Shown here: positions 36,433 to 47,954 of the stretch, piece after piece
Position numbering within the stretch: position 1 is the first letter of the stretch
Layout of the letters: each line of letters opens with the position of its first letter
DNA from: Clavibacter michiganensis
GTDB taxonomy: Bacteria > Actinomycetota > Actinomycetes > Actinomycetales > Microbacteriaceae
Direction: 5' to 3'
NCBI RefSeq assembly: GCF_021216655.1
Contig: NZ_CP080437.1
Location: 3,207,839 to 3,271,838, forward strand
DNA: 64,000 nucleotides
Notes under the pieces: model-generated
Database searches by the model: none
What the model was told of the DNA's origin: nothing
What the model saw: only the letters and a program-made list of their open reading frames with translations
Translations under genes and position numbers: made by a program

Positions 36433-38231
36433 GCGACCCGACGCCCGAGGATCCGGCGGCCGGCCCGCCAGACGTCCCGCCTGCCGGTGCCGCAGCCGGG
36501 CCCGCAGCCGGGCCCGCGCCCGCGGCCGTCCCCGCCGCGGAGGCGCGCATCGCGGAGGAGCTCACCGACGGCGACTGGCACCGCCTCCACCCGGCCACCC
36601 CCGTGCTCCGCGGCGGGGTCCTCTTCATCGTCGCGATCGGCTTCCTCGTCTCCTCCCTGCGCGAGCAGCTCGTGGAGCAGTTCGTGCCCGGCCAGCGGCA
36701 GGACGGCGAACAGGACCTCATCCCGATGCTCGTGGAGAGCGGCAGCCTCATCTGGGTGATCCTCGCCCTCCTCGCCTTCACCCTGCTCGCGGTCGGCATC
36801 TCCTACCTCTCGTGGCGCATGCACACGTTCCGCGTCACCGAGGAGACCGTCGAGGTGCGCAGCGGGATCCTCTCCCGCACGAACCGGCGGGCGAGGCTCG
36901 ACCGGATCCAGGGCGTCAACATCGTGCGCCCGCTCATCGCGCGGCTCATCGGCGCGGCGAAGCTCGAGATCCAGGTCGCCGGCAACGACGCCAACCTGCC
37001 GCTGCAGTACCTCCGGTCGCGCGACGCCGACGCGTTCCGGCTCCGCGTGCTGCGGCTCGCGTCCGGCGCACGGGCGGAGGCGGCGGGTGCCGCCCCGGCG
37101 TCCGCTCCGGCCGGCGCGCCGCGCGGCTTCGTCGGCTCGCGGGTCGACGACTTCCTCGCGCCCGAGCTCGACCCGGACGCGGCCCCGCCGCAGTCGGTCG
37201 TCCGCATCCCCATCCCGCGCCTCGTCGGCGCCGTGCTGCTCTCGGCGCCCACGGTCGTGCTGGTGCTGTTCGTCGCGGTCGGCATACCGCTCATCGTGCG
37301 GTTCGAGGCCTGGTACCTGCTCGTGCCGCTGCTGCCGACGCTCCTCGGATCCGCCGGCTTCTTCGTGCGCCGGATCACGCGCTCGCTCCGCTACAGCGTC
37401 GCCGGCACGCCGGACGGCGTCCGCGTCGGGTTCGGCCTGCTGTCCACGAGCAACGACACCATCCCGCCCGGCCGGATCCACGCGGTCGAGGTCGTGCAGC
37501 CGCTCCTCTGGCGCGCGTCCGGCTGGTGGGAGATCCGCATCACGCGCGCCTCGCACTCCTCGTCGCCTGGCGCCGCCGGCCAGCAGAACACGTCCATCCT
37601 CCCCGTGGGCGACCGCAGGGACGTCGATCGCGTGCTCGGCCTCGTCCTCCCCGACCTCGTGGGCGACCAGGCGCTCGCCCTCGTCGCCGTGGGCATGACC
37701 GGCCGCGGCGGCGTCGACGACGGCTTCACCACGTCGCCGCGCCGGGCGTGGATCCTCAAGCCCTTCTCCTGGCGTCGCACGGGCTTCGCGGTCGACGCGT
37801 CGGCGTTCCTCGTCCGCCGCGGCGTGATCTGGCGCCGCCTCGTGATCGTGCCGCACGCCCGGACGCAGGGGGTCGACCTCACGCAGGGCCCCATCGACCG
37901 TCGGCTCGACCTCGTCTCGGTCCGCGCCGCCACCGTCGCCGGACCCGTGGACACGCGGCTCGGCGCCATCGATCGGGCCACGGGCATGGAGCTGTCGACC
38001 CGGCTGGTCGCAGCCGCCGTGGCATCGGCCCGGTCCGACACGTCCGCGCACTGGGGCGCCGAGGCCGCGAGCTGGCCGGCGCCGGGATCCGCGCCCGCTC
38101 CGGCACCGGCCGGCGCCGAAGCTGCCTCCGGCCCCGCCGCCACCTCCGGCGCCGACACCGCATGGCCGCCCCCGGCCGCCGACGCCGACGACGCCCCCCG
38201 CCATCGCTCCGCCCCCGAGGACCCCGCATGA
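36429..38231 (+). CDS. Large membrane protein with three PH-like (YdbT/DUF304) domains
   Basis: 600 residues. A Pro/Ala-rich N terminus (1-40) is followed by helices near 60-80 and 100-125. The first PH domain contains FRVTEETVEVRSGILSRTNR and RARLDRIQGVNIVRPLIARL. A second helix pair sits near 262-312. Two further PH-like segments follow: GVRVGFGLLSTSNDTIPPGR and AFLVRRGVIWRRLVIVPHAR. The repeated motif R-x-x-x-I-P-x-x-R-I/T-x-x-V is the YdbT hallmark. A roughly 60-residue disordered tail ends the protein. It is translationally coupled to its small partner upstream and to the DUF2520 gene downstream. Confidence 0.85.
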   Translation: MSDPTPEDPAAGPPDVPPAGAAAGPAAGPAPAAVPAAEARIAEELTDGDWHRLHPATPVLRGGVLFIVAIGFLVSSLREQLVEQFVPGQRQDGEQDLIPMLVESGSLIWVILALLAFTLLAVGISYLSWRMHTFRVTEETVEVRSGILSRTNRRARLDRIQGVNIVRPLIARLIGAAKLEIQVAGNDANLPLQYLRSRDADAFRLRVLRLASGARAEAAGAAPASAPAGAPRGFVGSRVDDFLAPELDPDAAPPQSVVRIPIPRLVGAVLLSAPTVVLVLFVAVGIPLIVRFEAWYLLVPLLPTLLGSAGFFVRRITRSLRYSVAGTPDGVRVGFGLLSTSNDTIPPGRIHAVEVVQPLLWRASGWWEIRITRASHSSSPGAAGQQNTSILPVGDRRDVDRVLGLVLPDLVGDQALALVAVGMTGRGGVDDGFTTSPRRAWILKPFSWRRTGFAVDASAFLVRRGVIWRRLVIVPHARTQGVDLTQGPIDRRLDLVSVRAATVAGPVDTRLGAIDRATGMELSTRLVAAAVASARSDTSAHWGAEAASWPAPGSAPAPAPAGAEAASGPAATSGADTAWPPPAADADDAPRHRSAPEDPA

Positions 38232-38989
38232 CCGCCCCGTCCCAGCGCTCCGGCCGCCTCGGCGTCGGCATCGTCGGCGCGGGTCGCGTCGGCCCGGTCC
38301 TCGGCGCCGCCCTCGCGGGTGCCGGCCACGCGATCACCGGCATCTCGGCGGTCTCGGCCGCCAGCCGCGAGCGCGCGGAGGCGATGCTGCCCGGTGTCCC
38401 GGTCCTCGAGATCCCCGACCTGATCGAGCGCAGCGAGCTCGTGATCCTCGCCGTCCCCGACGCCGAGCTCCCCGGCCTCGTCGCGGGCCTCGCCGCAACG
38501 GGCGCGTGGCAGGCCGGCCAGCTCGTCGTGCACACGTCGGCGGCGCATGGGATCCAGGTGCTCGCGCCCGCGTTCGCGTCCGGCATCATCCCGCTCGCCA
38601 TCCACCCGGCGATGTCGTTCACCGGCACGAGCATGGACCTCAGCCGCATGGTCGACAGCTGGTTCGCCGTCACCGCGCCCGCGCCCGTCCTCCCCATCGC
38701 GCAGGTGCTCGTCGTGGAGATGGGCGGCGAGCCCGTCGTCGTGGAGGAGCGGGACCGCGCGGCGTACGCCGAGGCCATCTCCACCGCGACGACGTTCTCC
38801 ACCGCGATCGTCGACCAGGCCGCCGGCCTCCTCGCGGGCATCGGCGTGGAGGAGCCCGGCCGCGTGCTCGGCCCGCTGATCCGGTCCGCCGTCGACGACG
38901 CGCTCCGTCGCTCCTCCCCGGCGGGCGGCGCGCGTCTCACCACGGGCGACGTGCCCCTGCCGACGGACGAGGGCCCGGACGCGCACTAA
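38228..38989 (+). CDS. Rossmann/DUF2520 dehydrogenase, candidate ketopantoate reductase (PanG type)
   Basis: 253 residues. The N-terminal NAD(P)-binding Rossmann fold has GVGIVGAGRVGPVLGAALAG and VILAVPDAELPGL. From about residue 125 a C-terminal DUF2520 helical domain begins HPAMSFTGTSMDLSRM. This architecture (6-phosphogluconate-dehydrogenase superfamily) includes the alternative ketopantoate reductase PanG described in Francisella and Clostridia. panC, the last pantothenate enzyme, follows after 42 bases, so a role in pantoate formation is a reasonable inference. It could instead be another hydroxyacid dehydrogenase. Confidence 0.8.
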   Translation: MTAPSQRSGRLGVGIVGAGRVGPVLGAALAGAGHAITGISAVSAASRERAEAMLPGVPVLEIPDLIERSELVILAVPDAELPGLVAGLAATGAWQAGQLVVHTSAAHGIQVLAPAFASGIIPLAIHPAMSFTGTSMDLSRMVDSWFAVTAPAPVLPIAQVLVVEMGGEPVVVEERDRAAYAEAISTATTFSTAIVDQAAGLLAGIGVEEPGRVLGPLIRSAVDDALRRSSPAGGARLTTGDVPLPTDEGPDAH

Positions 38990-39031
38990 CCTTGTGCGTC
39001 CGCGTCCCGCAGCACCGAGGAGCATCGAGCC

Positions 39032-39910
39032 ATGACGATCCCCGCGCCCACCGTCGTCACCGGCATCGCCGAGCTGCGCGCCCGCGTCCGCGACCACCGG
39101 GCCGCCCGCACCGCGGCGGGGGAGGCCCCCGTCGTCGTCCTCGTCCCCACCATGGGCGCGCTGCACGAGGGCCACCTGGCGCACGCCCGCCGCGCCCGCG
39201 AGCTCGGCTCCCTCGTGGTCGTGTCGATCTTCGTCAACCCGCTGCAGTTCGGCGCGGGCGAGGACCTCGACGCCTACCCCCGCACGCTCGACGCCGACGT
39301 GGCCGCGCTCACGGAGACCGGCGTCGACCTCGTCTTCGCGCCGTCCGCGGCCGAGATGTACCCGGACGGGCCGGCGCGCGTCCGCGTCACCGGCGGATCC
39401 GTCGCCCTCACGCTCGAGGGCCGCTCCCGTCCCGGCCACTTCGACGGCATGCTCACCGTCGTGGCGAAGCTCCTCCACATCGTGGCGCCCGACGTCGCCA
39501 CCTTCGGCCGCAAGGACGCGCAGCAGCTGCACCTCGTCCGCCGCATGGTGCGCGACCTCGACCTGCCGGTCCGCATCGAGGACCTCGAGACGGTGCGCGA
39601 GCCCGACGGCCTCGCCCTCTCCAGCCGCAACCGCTACCTCGACGACCGCGAGCGCCGCGCCGCGCGCGTCATCCCGGCCGCGCTCGAGGCCGCGCAGAGC
39701 GCCGGGTCCCGCGGCATCGACGCCGTCATCGCCGCCGCCCAGTCCGTGGTGATGGGCGAGCCCGCCGTGGCCCTCGACCACTTCCAGGTGGTGGATCCCA
39801 CCACCTTCGAGTCCGTGGACGACGGCTTCACGGGCGTCGCGCTCGCCGTGATCGCCGCCCGCGTCGGCAGCACGCGCCTCATCGACAACGAGACCGTCGT
39901 CATCGCCTGA
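39032..39910 (+). CDS. panC: Pantothenate synthetase (pantoate-beta-alanine ligase)
   Basis: 292 residues. The nucleotidyltransferase HIGH-like motif is [16 protein letters not shown] (about residues 38-53). The pantoate site [19 protein letters not shown] and the KMSKS-like region [11 protein letters not shown] are intact. It condenses pantoate with beta-alanine using ATP, the last step to vitamin B5. ATG follows GAGGAGCATCGAGCC. A -10-like TAACCT overlaps the previous stop (38987-38992), so it may have its own promoter. panB and panD are not in this window. Confidence 0.95.
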   Translation: MTIPAPTVVTGIAELRARVRDHRAARTAAGEAPVVVLVPTMGALHEGHLAHARRARELGSLVVVSIFVNPLQFGAGEDLDAYPRTLDADVAALTETGVDLVFAPSAAEMYPDGPARVRVTGGSVALTLEGRSRPGHFDGMLTVVAKLLHIVAPDVATFGRKDAQQLHLVRRMVRDLDLPVRIEDLETVREPDGLALSSRNRYLDDRERRAARVIPAALEAAQSAGSRGIDAVIAAAQSVVMGEPAVALDHFQVVDPTTFESVDDGFTGVALAVIAARVGSTRLIDNETVVIA

Positions 39911-39929
39911 CCCGGCGGGCATCCGATCC

Positions 39930-39954
39930 GCGGGCGTGCCCGGGCCCCGCCCGC
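39930..39954. terminator. Probable hairpin terminator after panC
   Basis: GCGGGCG (39930-39936) pairs with CGCCCGC (39948-39954) around a loop that itself contains the palindrome GCCCGGGC. It sits 20 bases after the panC stop and before the lysS promoter. Confidence 0.5.
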
Positions 39955-39960
39955 ACCTGC

Positions 39961-39966
39961 GAGAAT
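39961..39966 (+). promoter_or_regulatory. -10 box upstream of lysS
   Basis: GAGAAT preceded by TGC gives an extended -10 style TGC-GAGAAT. It predicts a start near 39973 and a leader of about 50 bases before lysS. Confidence 0.4.
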
Positions 39967-40022
39967 CGACGGGAGGCCGCTCGGCCGCCGAGAACCCACG
40001 ACCCGCGAGGATCCACCCGCAC

Positions 40023-41564
40023 ATGACCGACAGCCCCGGAACGCCCGCGACGCCCGAGACCGCCCCCGCTCCCGCCGTGGAGGGATCCGCCGAGGACGTC
40101 GCCGAGCAGAAGGCCGTGCGCCTCGCCAAGCGCGCCCGCCTCAACGCCGAAGGCGGCCCCGGCGAGGGCGCGTACCCGGTGCAGGTGCCCGTCACGACCA
40201 CGATCCCCGCGGTCCGTGCCGAGTTCGGCCACCTCGAGCCCGGCGAGGAGACCGACCACGTGGTCGGCATCGCCGGCCGCGTCGTCCACTTCCGCAACAC
40301 CGGCAAGCTCTGCTTCGCCACGCTCCAGGCGGGCGACGGAACCCGCATCCAGGCCATGATCTCGCTGGCCGAGGTGGGCGACGAGGCGCTCGCCGCGTGG
40401 AAGGAGCTCGTCGACCTCGGCGACCACGTCTTCGTCGCCGGCCGCGTCATCGCGAGCCGCAAGGGCGAGCTGTCGATCATGGGCGCCGAGTGGCGCATCG
40501 CCTCGAAGGCCCTGCTGCCCCTGCCGAACCTGCACTCGGAGCTCTCGGACGAGACCCGCGTCCGCAGCCGGTACCTCGACCTCATCGTGCGCGACCAGGC
40601 GCGCAAGAACGTCCTCGACCGCGCGAAGGTCAACGCCTCCATGCGCGAGACGTTCCGCCAGCGCGGCTACGTCGAGGTCGAGACCCCCATGCTGCAGGTG
40701 ATGCACGGCGGCGCCTCCGCCCGCCCGTTCGTCACGCACTCCAACGCCTTCGACACCGAGATGTACCTCCGCATCGCGCCCGAGCTCTACCTCAAGCGCG
40801 CGGTCGTCGGCGGCATCGACCGCGTGTTCGAGATCAACCGCAACTTCCGCAACGAGGGCGCCGACTCGACGCACAGCCCCGAGTTCGCGATGCTCGAGGC
40901 GTACGAGGCCTACGGCGACTACACCTCCATCGCCGAGCTCACCCAGACGCTCGTGCAGGACGCGGCGATGGCGGTGGCCGGCAGCCACGTGGTCACGTGG
41001 GCCGACGGCACCGAGTACGACCTCGGCGGCGAGTGGGACCGCATCTCCATGTACGGCTCGCTGAGCGCGGCCGCTGGCGTCGACATCACGCCCGCCACCA
41101 CCGTCGACGAGCTCCAGGCCATCGCCGACCGCGAGGGCGTCGTCGTGCCGCTGAGCACGCACGGCAAGCTCGTCGAGGAGCTCTGGGAGCACTTCGTGAA
41201 GGGCGGCCTCGAGCGCCCGACCTTCGTGCTCGACTTCCCGGTCGAGACCTCCCCGCTCACGCGCGCGCACCGCTCCATCGAGGGCGTCGTCGAGAAGTGG
41301 GACCTCTACATCCGCGGCTTCGAGCTGGCCACCGGCTACTCCGAGCTCGTGGATCCCGTCGTGCAGCGCGAGCGCTTCGTCGACCAGGCGCGCCAGTCGG
41401 CGCGCGGCGACGACGAGGCCATGCCGCTCGACGAGGAGTTCCTCCGTGCCCTCGAGCACGGCATGCCGCCCTCGGGCGGCATGGGCATGGGGGTCGACCG
41501 GCTCCTCATGGCCATCACCGGTCTCGGCATCCGCGAGACCATCCTGTTCCCCCTAGTGAAGTAG
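40023..41564 (+). CDS. lysS: Lysyl-tRNA synthetase, class II
   Basis: 513 residues. An N-terminal OB-fold anticodon domain (about 60-170, [20 protein letters not shown]) is followed by the class II catalytic core. Motif 1 lies near [15 protein letters not shown], motif 2 is [13 protein letters not shown] and motif 3 is [15 protein letters not shown]. It charges tRNA-Lys. The first 45 residues are a Pro/Ala/Glu-rich extension lacking in the E. coli enzyme. The start chosen (ATG 40023) begins [13 protein letters not shown] and avoids the 5' leader; two tiny membrane-protein genes follow. Confidence 0.96.
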   Translation: MTDSPGTPATPETAPAPAVEGSAEDVAEQKAVRLAKRARLNAEGGPGEGAYPVQVPVTTTIPAVRAEFGHLEPGEETDHVVGIAGRVVHFRNTGKLCFATLQAGDGTRIQAMISLAEVGDEALAAWKELVDLGDHVFVAGRVIASRKGELSIMGAEWRIASKALLPLPNLHSELSDETRVRSRYLDLIVRDQARKNVLDRAKVNASMRETFRQRGYVEVETPMLQVMHGGASARPFVTHSNAFDTEMYLRIAPELYLKRAVVGGIDRVFEINRNFRNEGADSTHSPEFAMLEAYEAYGDYTSIAELTQTLVQDAAMAVAGSHVVTWADGTEYDLGGEWDRISMYGSLSAAAGVDITPATTVDELQAIADREGVVVPLSTHGKLVEELWEHFVKGGLERPTFVLDFPVETSPLTRAHRSIEGVVEKWDLYIRGFELATGYSELVDPVVQRERFVDQARQSARGDDEAMPLDEEFLRALEHGMPPSGGMGMGVDRLLMAITGLGIRETILFPLVK

Positions 41565-41570
41565 GCGACC

Positions 41571-41696
41571 ATGCCATTAGGCCCCGACGGCTCGAACCCG
41601 AAGAAGCCCACCACCGCGCGCTACGCCCTCTGGATCATCGTGGGCGGCATCGCCGTCGTCATGATCGGCCAGGGCGTCTACGGCATCCTCACCTAG
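41571..41696 (+). CDS. Small single-pass membrane protein (41 aa)
   Basis: A 41-codon frame starting 6 bases after the lysS stop. The product begins MPLGPDGSNPKKPTTARYAL and continues with one clean hydrophobic helix (WIIVGGIAVVMIGQGVYGIL), ending in TAG at 41694-41696. The polar, basic N terminus suggests N-in, C-out topology. The weak ribosome site is AAGTAGG, overlapping the lysS stop. Third-position GC matches real genes here. No family is recognised; real coding status is likely but unproven. Confidence 0.6.
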   Translation: MPLGPDGSNPKKPTTARYALWIIVGGIAVVMIGQGVYGILT

Positions 41697-41705
41697 AGCG
41701 CGGCG

Positions 41706-41711
41706 TATCCT
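41706..41711 (+). promoter_or_regulatory. -10 box of a leaderless transcript (60-aa protein)
   Basis: TATCCT ends 6 bases before the ATG at 41718, so transcription should begin at the start codon. The 13 bases starting here also occur in the promoter of the DUF3105 gene (59955-59943, minus strand). Confidence 0.5.
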
Positions 41712-41717
41712 TGCCGC

Positions 41718-41900
41718 ATGGATGATTTCTGGGCGAGCGCGATCTGGTCGATCCTCCCCACCCTCGGCGTGGGCCTGATCTTCTGGTTCATCATGCGAGC
41801 GGTCATCCAGGCGGACAAGCAGGAGCGCAAGGCCTACGCCGCCATCGAGGCGAAGGAGCGCGCCCGCATGGGCGTCCCCGCGCCCGACGCGGACCGCTAG
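41718..41900 (+). CDS. Small membrane protein (60 aa) upstream of clpC
   Basis: 60 residues. One membrane helix (about 9-29, IWSILPTLGVGLIFWFIMRAV) is followed by a charged amphipathic tail (QADKQERKAYAAIEAKERAR). No ribosome site is present; the -10 at 41706-41711 implies leaderless translation. Similar short helix-plus-tail proteins occur next to lysS in related actinobacteria, but no function is known to me. It is encoded separately from the 41-aa protein and both face the same way. Confidence 0.75.
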   Translation: MDDFWASAIWSILPTLGVGLIFWFIMRAVIQADKQERKAYAAIEAKERARMGVPAPDADR

Positions 41901-41963
41901 CGCCGGCGGCCGACGCCCGGCTCGCCCTCGTCGCGGACCCCGATCCGCCGCCTGGCGCATCGC

Positions 41964-41981
41964 GTCACGCCCACGGCGAAC
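41964..41981. promoter_or_regulatory. Candidate ClgR-binding site upstream of clpC
   Basis: The segment CGCCCACGGCGAAC (41968-41981) fits the corynebacterial ClgR consensus WNNWCGCYNANRGCGWWS at all fixed positions except the first W. It lies about 56 bases before the probable clpC start point (-10 TACATA, 42017-42022), a usual place for an activator. Confidence 0.45.
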
Positions 41982-42062
41982 AGGGGCATGCACTCCTCGA
42001 ACCCGTCGTTACTCTCTACATATCGGCGCCGGCCCCCTGCCCCGGTGCCCAGGGAGATACAG

Positions 42063-44573
<2,511 letters not shown>

Positions 44574-44596
44574 CGCCCGGCACCCAGCACCACCAC

Positions 44597-44634
44597 GACG
44601 GCCCGTCGTCCCCGAGAGGGGGCGGCGGGCCGTC
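44597..44634 (+). terminator. Hairpin terminator after clpC
   Basis: A 16-base stem (44597-44612 with 44619-44634) with two G-T wobbles and a GAGAG-type loop, starting 23 bases after the clpC stop. Confidence 0.8.
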
Positions 44635-44739
44635 GCCGTGCCAGCGGGCTGCGGGTGTCCTCCATGCGGCTGTCGCCTCCCCGGGCTGCGGGCCAGGATG
44701 GGATGCGGGCGGAACCGCCCACGAAGGAGATGCTCGCTG

Positions 44740-45623
44740 ATGAGAATTGCCGTCACCGGAGGCTCGGGGAAGCTCGGCCGCCACGTCGTGGCCGACCTGC
44801 GCGCCCACGGACACGAAGTCACCAACATCGATCAGGTGGGGGAGCGCGGATCCGGCTACGTCCGCGTCGACACCACCGACTACGGGCAGGTGGTCGACGC
44901 CCTCTTCGGCGTCCAGGACCTGCACGACGGGTTCGACGCCGTCGTGCACCTCGCCGCCATCCCGGCGCCCGCGATCCTGAGCGACGTGGCCACGTTCCAC
45001 AACAACATGCTCACGAGCTTCAACGTCTTCCAGGCCGCGCGCCGGGCGGGCATCCGGAAGATCGTCTACGCGTCGAGCGAGACCGTGCTCGGCCTCCCGT
45101 TCGACGTCCCGCCGCCGTACATCCCCGTCGACGAGGAGTACCCGGCGCAGCCGAACAGCACCTACTCGCTCGTCAAGCACCTCGAGGAGCAGACGGCCAT
45201 CGAGCTGTGCCGCTGGGATCCCGAGCTGCAGGTCACCGCGCTCCGCTTCTCCAACGTCATGGACGTCGACGACTACGAGGAGTTCCCGGGCTTCGACGAC
45301 GACGCGCTCGCGCGCAAGTGGAACCTGTGGGGCTACATCGACGGACGCGACGGCGCGCAGGCGGTCCGCAAGGCGCTCGAGCACGACGGGACCGGATTCG
45401 ACCGCTTCATCGTCGCGAACGCCGACACCGTGATGAGCCGCTCCAGCGCCGAGCTCGCGGCCGAGGTCTTCCCCGGCGTCGAGGTCACGAAGGAGCTGGG
45501 CGAGCACGAGACGCTGCTGTCCATCGACAAGGCCCGCCGGATCCTCGGCTACGAGCCCGAGCACACCTGGCGTGACCACGCCCCGGCCACCACGGGCGAC
45601 GACCCGGTCGCGGGGCACCCGTC

Positions 45624-45627
<4 letters not shown>
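44740..45627 (+). CDS. NAD-dependent epimerase/dehydratase (extended SDR)
   Basis: 295 residues. The Rossmann motif MRIAVTGGSGKLGRHVV opens the protein, and Y-x3-K appears as NSTYSLVKHLEEQT with Ser in VYASSETVLG. It belongs to the NAD-dependent sugar epimerase family, with uronate dehydrogenase-like enzymes as close relatives. AAGGAG sits 11 bases upstream of the ATG. Its stop overlaps the start of an aldo/keto reductase (GTGA), so the two probably act on the same sugar or aldehyde. Substrate not identifiable. Confidence 0.85.
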
Positions 45628-46601
<974 letters not shown>

Positions 46602-46631
46602 CCGCTCCGGGGATCGCCCGCGCCGCCCGAC

Positions 46632-46660
46632 TTGCGCGGACGATCCCCGTCACCTACTCT
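46632..46660 (+). promoter_or_regulatory. Promoter of rplJ-rplL
   Basis: TTGCGC (46632-46637) and TACTCT (46655-46660) are 17 bases apart, a near-ideal vegetative promoter. It predicts a start near 46667. Confidence 0.7.
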
Positions 46661-46666
46661 TAGCGG

Positions 46667-46901
46667 AGCCACAGACCGCTGGTCGTCGGCGTGCCTCCGC
46701 GAGGGGATGCGCCGGACGAAGGTTCACTCAGGTGAAGGCCCGCGCAGGTGATCGAAGCACGATGCAGCGCATGCCCTGAGGGCTGCGCGACACTCCCGCT
46801 CCGGCCTCCTGTGCCGGAGCGTTTCTCATGTGTGCAGCCGGGGGCTGCCAGCACCCCGCACCGCTTCCGCGGCGTCGGGGAACCACGTGATAAGGAGTGC
46901 C
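46667..46901 (+). promoter_or_regulatory. L10-type ribosomal leader with internal hairpin
   Basis: About 235 transcribed bases precede rplJ. They contain a 9-bp GC hairpin (46797-46821) followed by TTTCTC, a plausible attenuator, and lie where the L10(L12)4-binding leader is found in bacteria. The upstream half (46667-46790) has several paired segments and probably the protein-binding kink-turn; exact folding was not computed. Confidence 0.6.
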
Positions 46902-47417
46902 ATGGCGAACAAGGAAGCCTCGGTCGCCGAGCTCGCGGAGAAGTTCCGCAGCTCGAACGCCGTACTGCTCACCGAGTACCGCGGTCTCACCGTTGCCCAG
47001 CTCAAGCAGCTGCGGAAGAGCATCAGTGCAGACGCGACCTACGCCGTGGTGAAGAACACGCTGACCAAGATCGCGGCGAACCAGGCGGGGATCTCGTCGT
47101 TCGACGACGAGCTCGTCGGCCCGTCCGCGATCGCGTTCGTGCACGGCGACACCGTCGCCGTCGCGAAGGCGCTGCGCACCTTCACCAAGGCCAACCCTCT
47201 TCTCGTCGTGAAGGGCGGTTACTTCGACGGCAACCCCCTGACGGCGGACGAGGTGAACAAGCTCGCCGACCTCGAGTCGCGGGAGGTGCTGCTGGGCAAG
47301 CTCGCCGGCGCCTTCAAGGCCTCGCTCTTCGGCGCGGCGTACCTGTTCAACGCACCGCTCTCGCAGGCCGTACGCACCGTCGAGGCGCTGCGCGAGAAGC
47401 AGGAATCGGCTCAGTAG
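46902..47417 (+). CDS. rplJ: 50S ribosomal protein L10
   Basis: 171 residues beginning [28 protein letters not shown] and containing [14 protein letters not shown], typical of L10. It anchors L7/L12 dimers to 23S rRNA and, as a complex, represses its own mRNA. ATG follows AAGGAG. rplL follows after 75 bases, the usual rplJL pair; rplKA are not adjacent here. Confidence 0.97.
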   Translation: MANKEASVAELAEKFRSSNAVLLTEYRGLTVAQLKQLRKSISADATYAVVKNTLTKIAANQAGISSFDDELVGPSAIAFVHGDTVAVAKALRTFTKANPLLVVKGGYFDGNPLTADEVNKLADLESREVLLGKLAGAFKASLFGAAYLFNAPLSQAVRTVEALREKQESAQ

Positions 47418-47492
47418 CACCCCTCGGGTCCCATCCCCGGGGCGCGATGCACTGATCCGACGAGACACCACACCAACCCAAGGAGATACACA

Positions 47493-47876
47493 ATGGCAAA
47501 GCTCTCTAACGACGAGCTCATCGAGGCCTTCAAGGAGCTCACGCTCATCGAGCTCAGCGACTTCGTCAAGAAGTTCGAGGAGGTCTTCGAGGTCACCGCC
47601 GCGGCCCCCGTCGCCGCTGCCGCCGCCCCCGGCGCCGCTGCCCCCGCCGAGGAGGTCGAGGAGAAGACCGCGTTCGACGTCATCCTCGAGGCCGCCGGCG
47701 ACAAGAAGATCCAGGTCATCAAGGAGGTGCGCGCCCTCACCAGCCTCGGCCTCGGTGAGGCGAAGGCCCTCGTCGATGGAGCCCCCAAGGCCGTCCTGGA
47801 GGGCGCCAACAAGGAGGCCGCCGACAAGGCGAAGGCCCAGCTCGAGGCCGCGGGCGCGACGGTCACCGTCAAGTAG
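47493..47876 (+). CDS. rplL: 50S ribosomal protein L7/L12
   Basis: 127 residues: an N-terminal dimer domain ([21 protein letters not shown]), an Ala/Pro hinge (about 38-54) and the factor-binding C domain with [33 protein letters not shown] precedes the ATG. It recruits elongation factors at the ribosome stalk. Confidence 0.97.
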   Translation: MAKLSNDELIEAFKELTLIELSDFVKKFEEVFEVTAAAPVAAAAAPGAAAPAEEVEEKTAFDVILEAAGDKKIQVIKEVRALTSLGLGEAKALVDGAPKAVLEGANKEAADKAKAQLEAAGATVTVK

Positions 47877-47898
47877 CTCGCACCACAGCACAGCGCTC

Positions 47899-47930
47899 AG
47901 GGCGCCGATCCCCTCGGGGGTCGGCGCCCT
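47899..47930. terminator. Bidirectional terminator between rplL and the LuxR-type regulator
   Basis: AGGGCGCCGA (47899-47908) pairs perfectly with TCGGCGCCCT (47921-47930), with an inner CCCC/GGGG. It lies 23 bases after the rplL stop between convergent genes. Confidence 0.85.
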
Positions 47931-47954
47931 GCGTCGTCCCCGGGGCAGGGCGGC

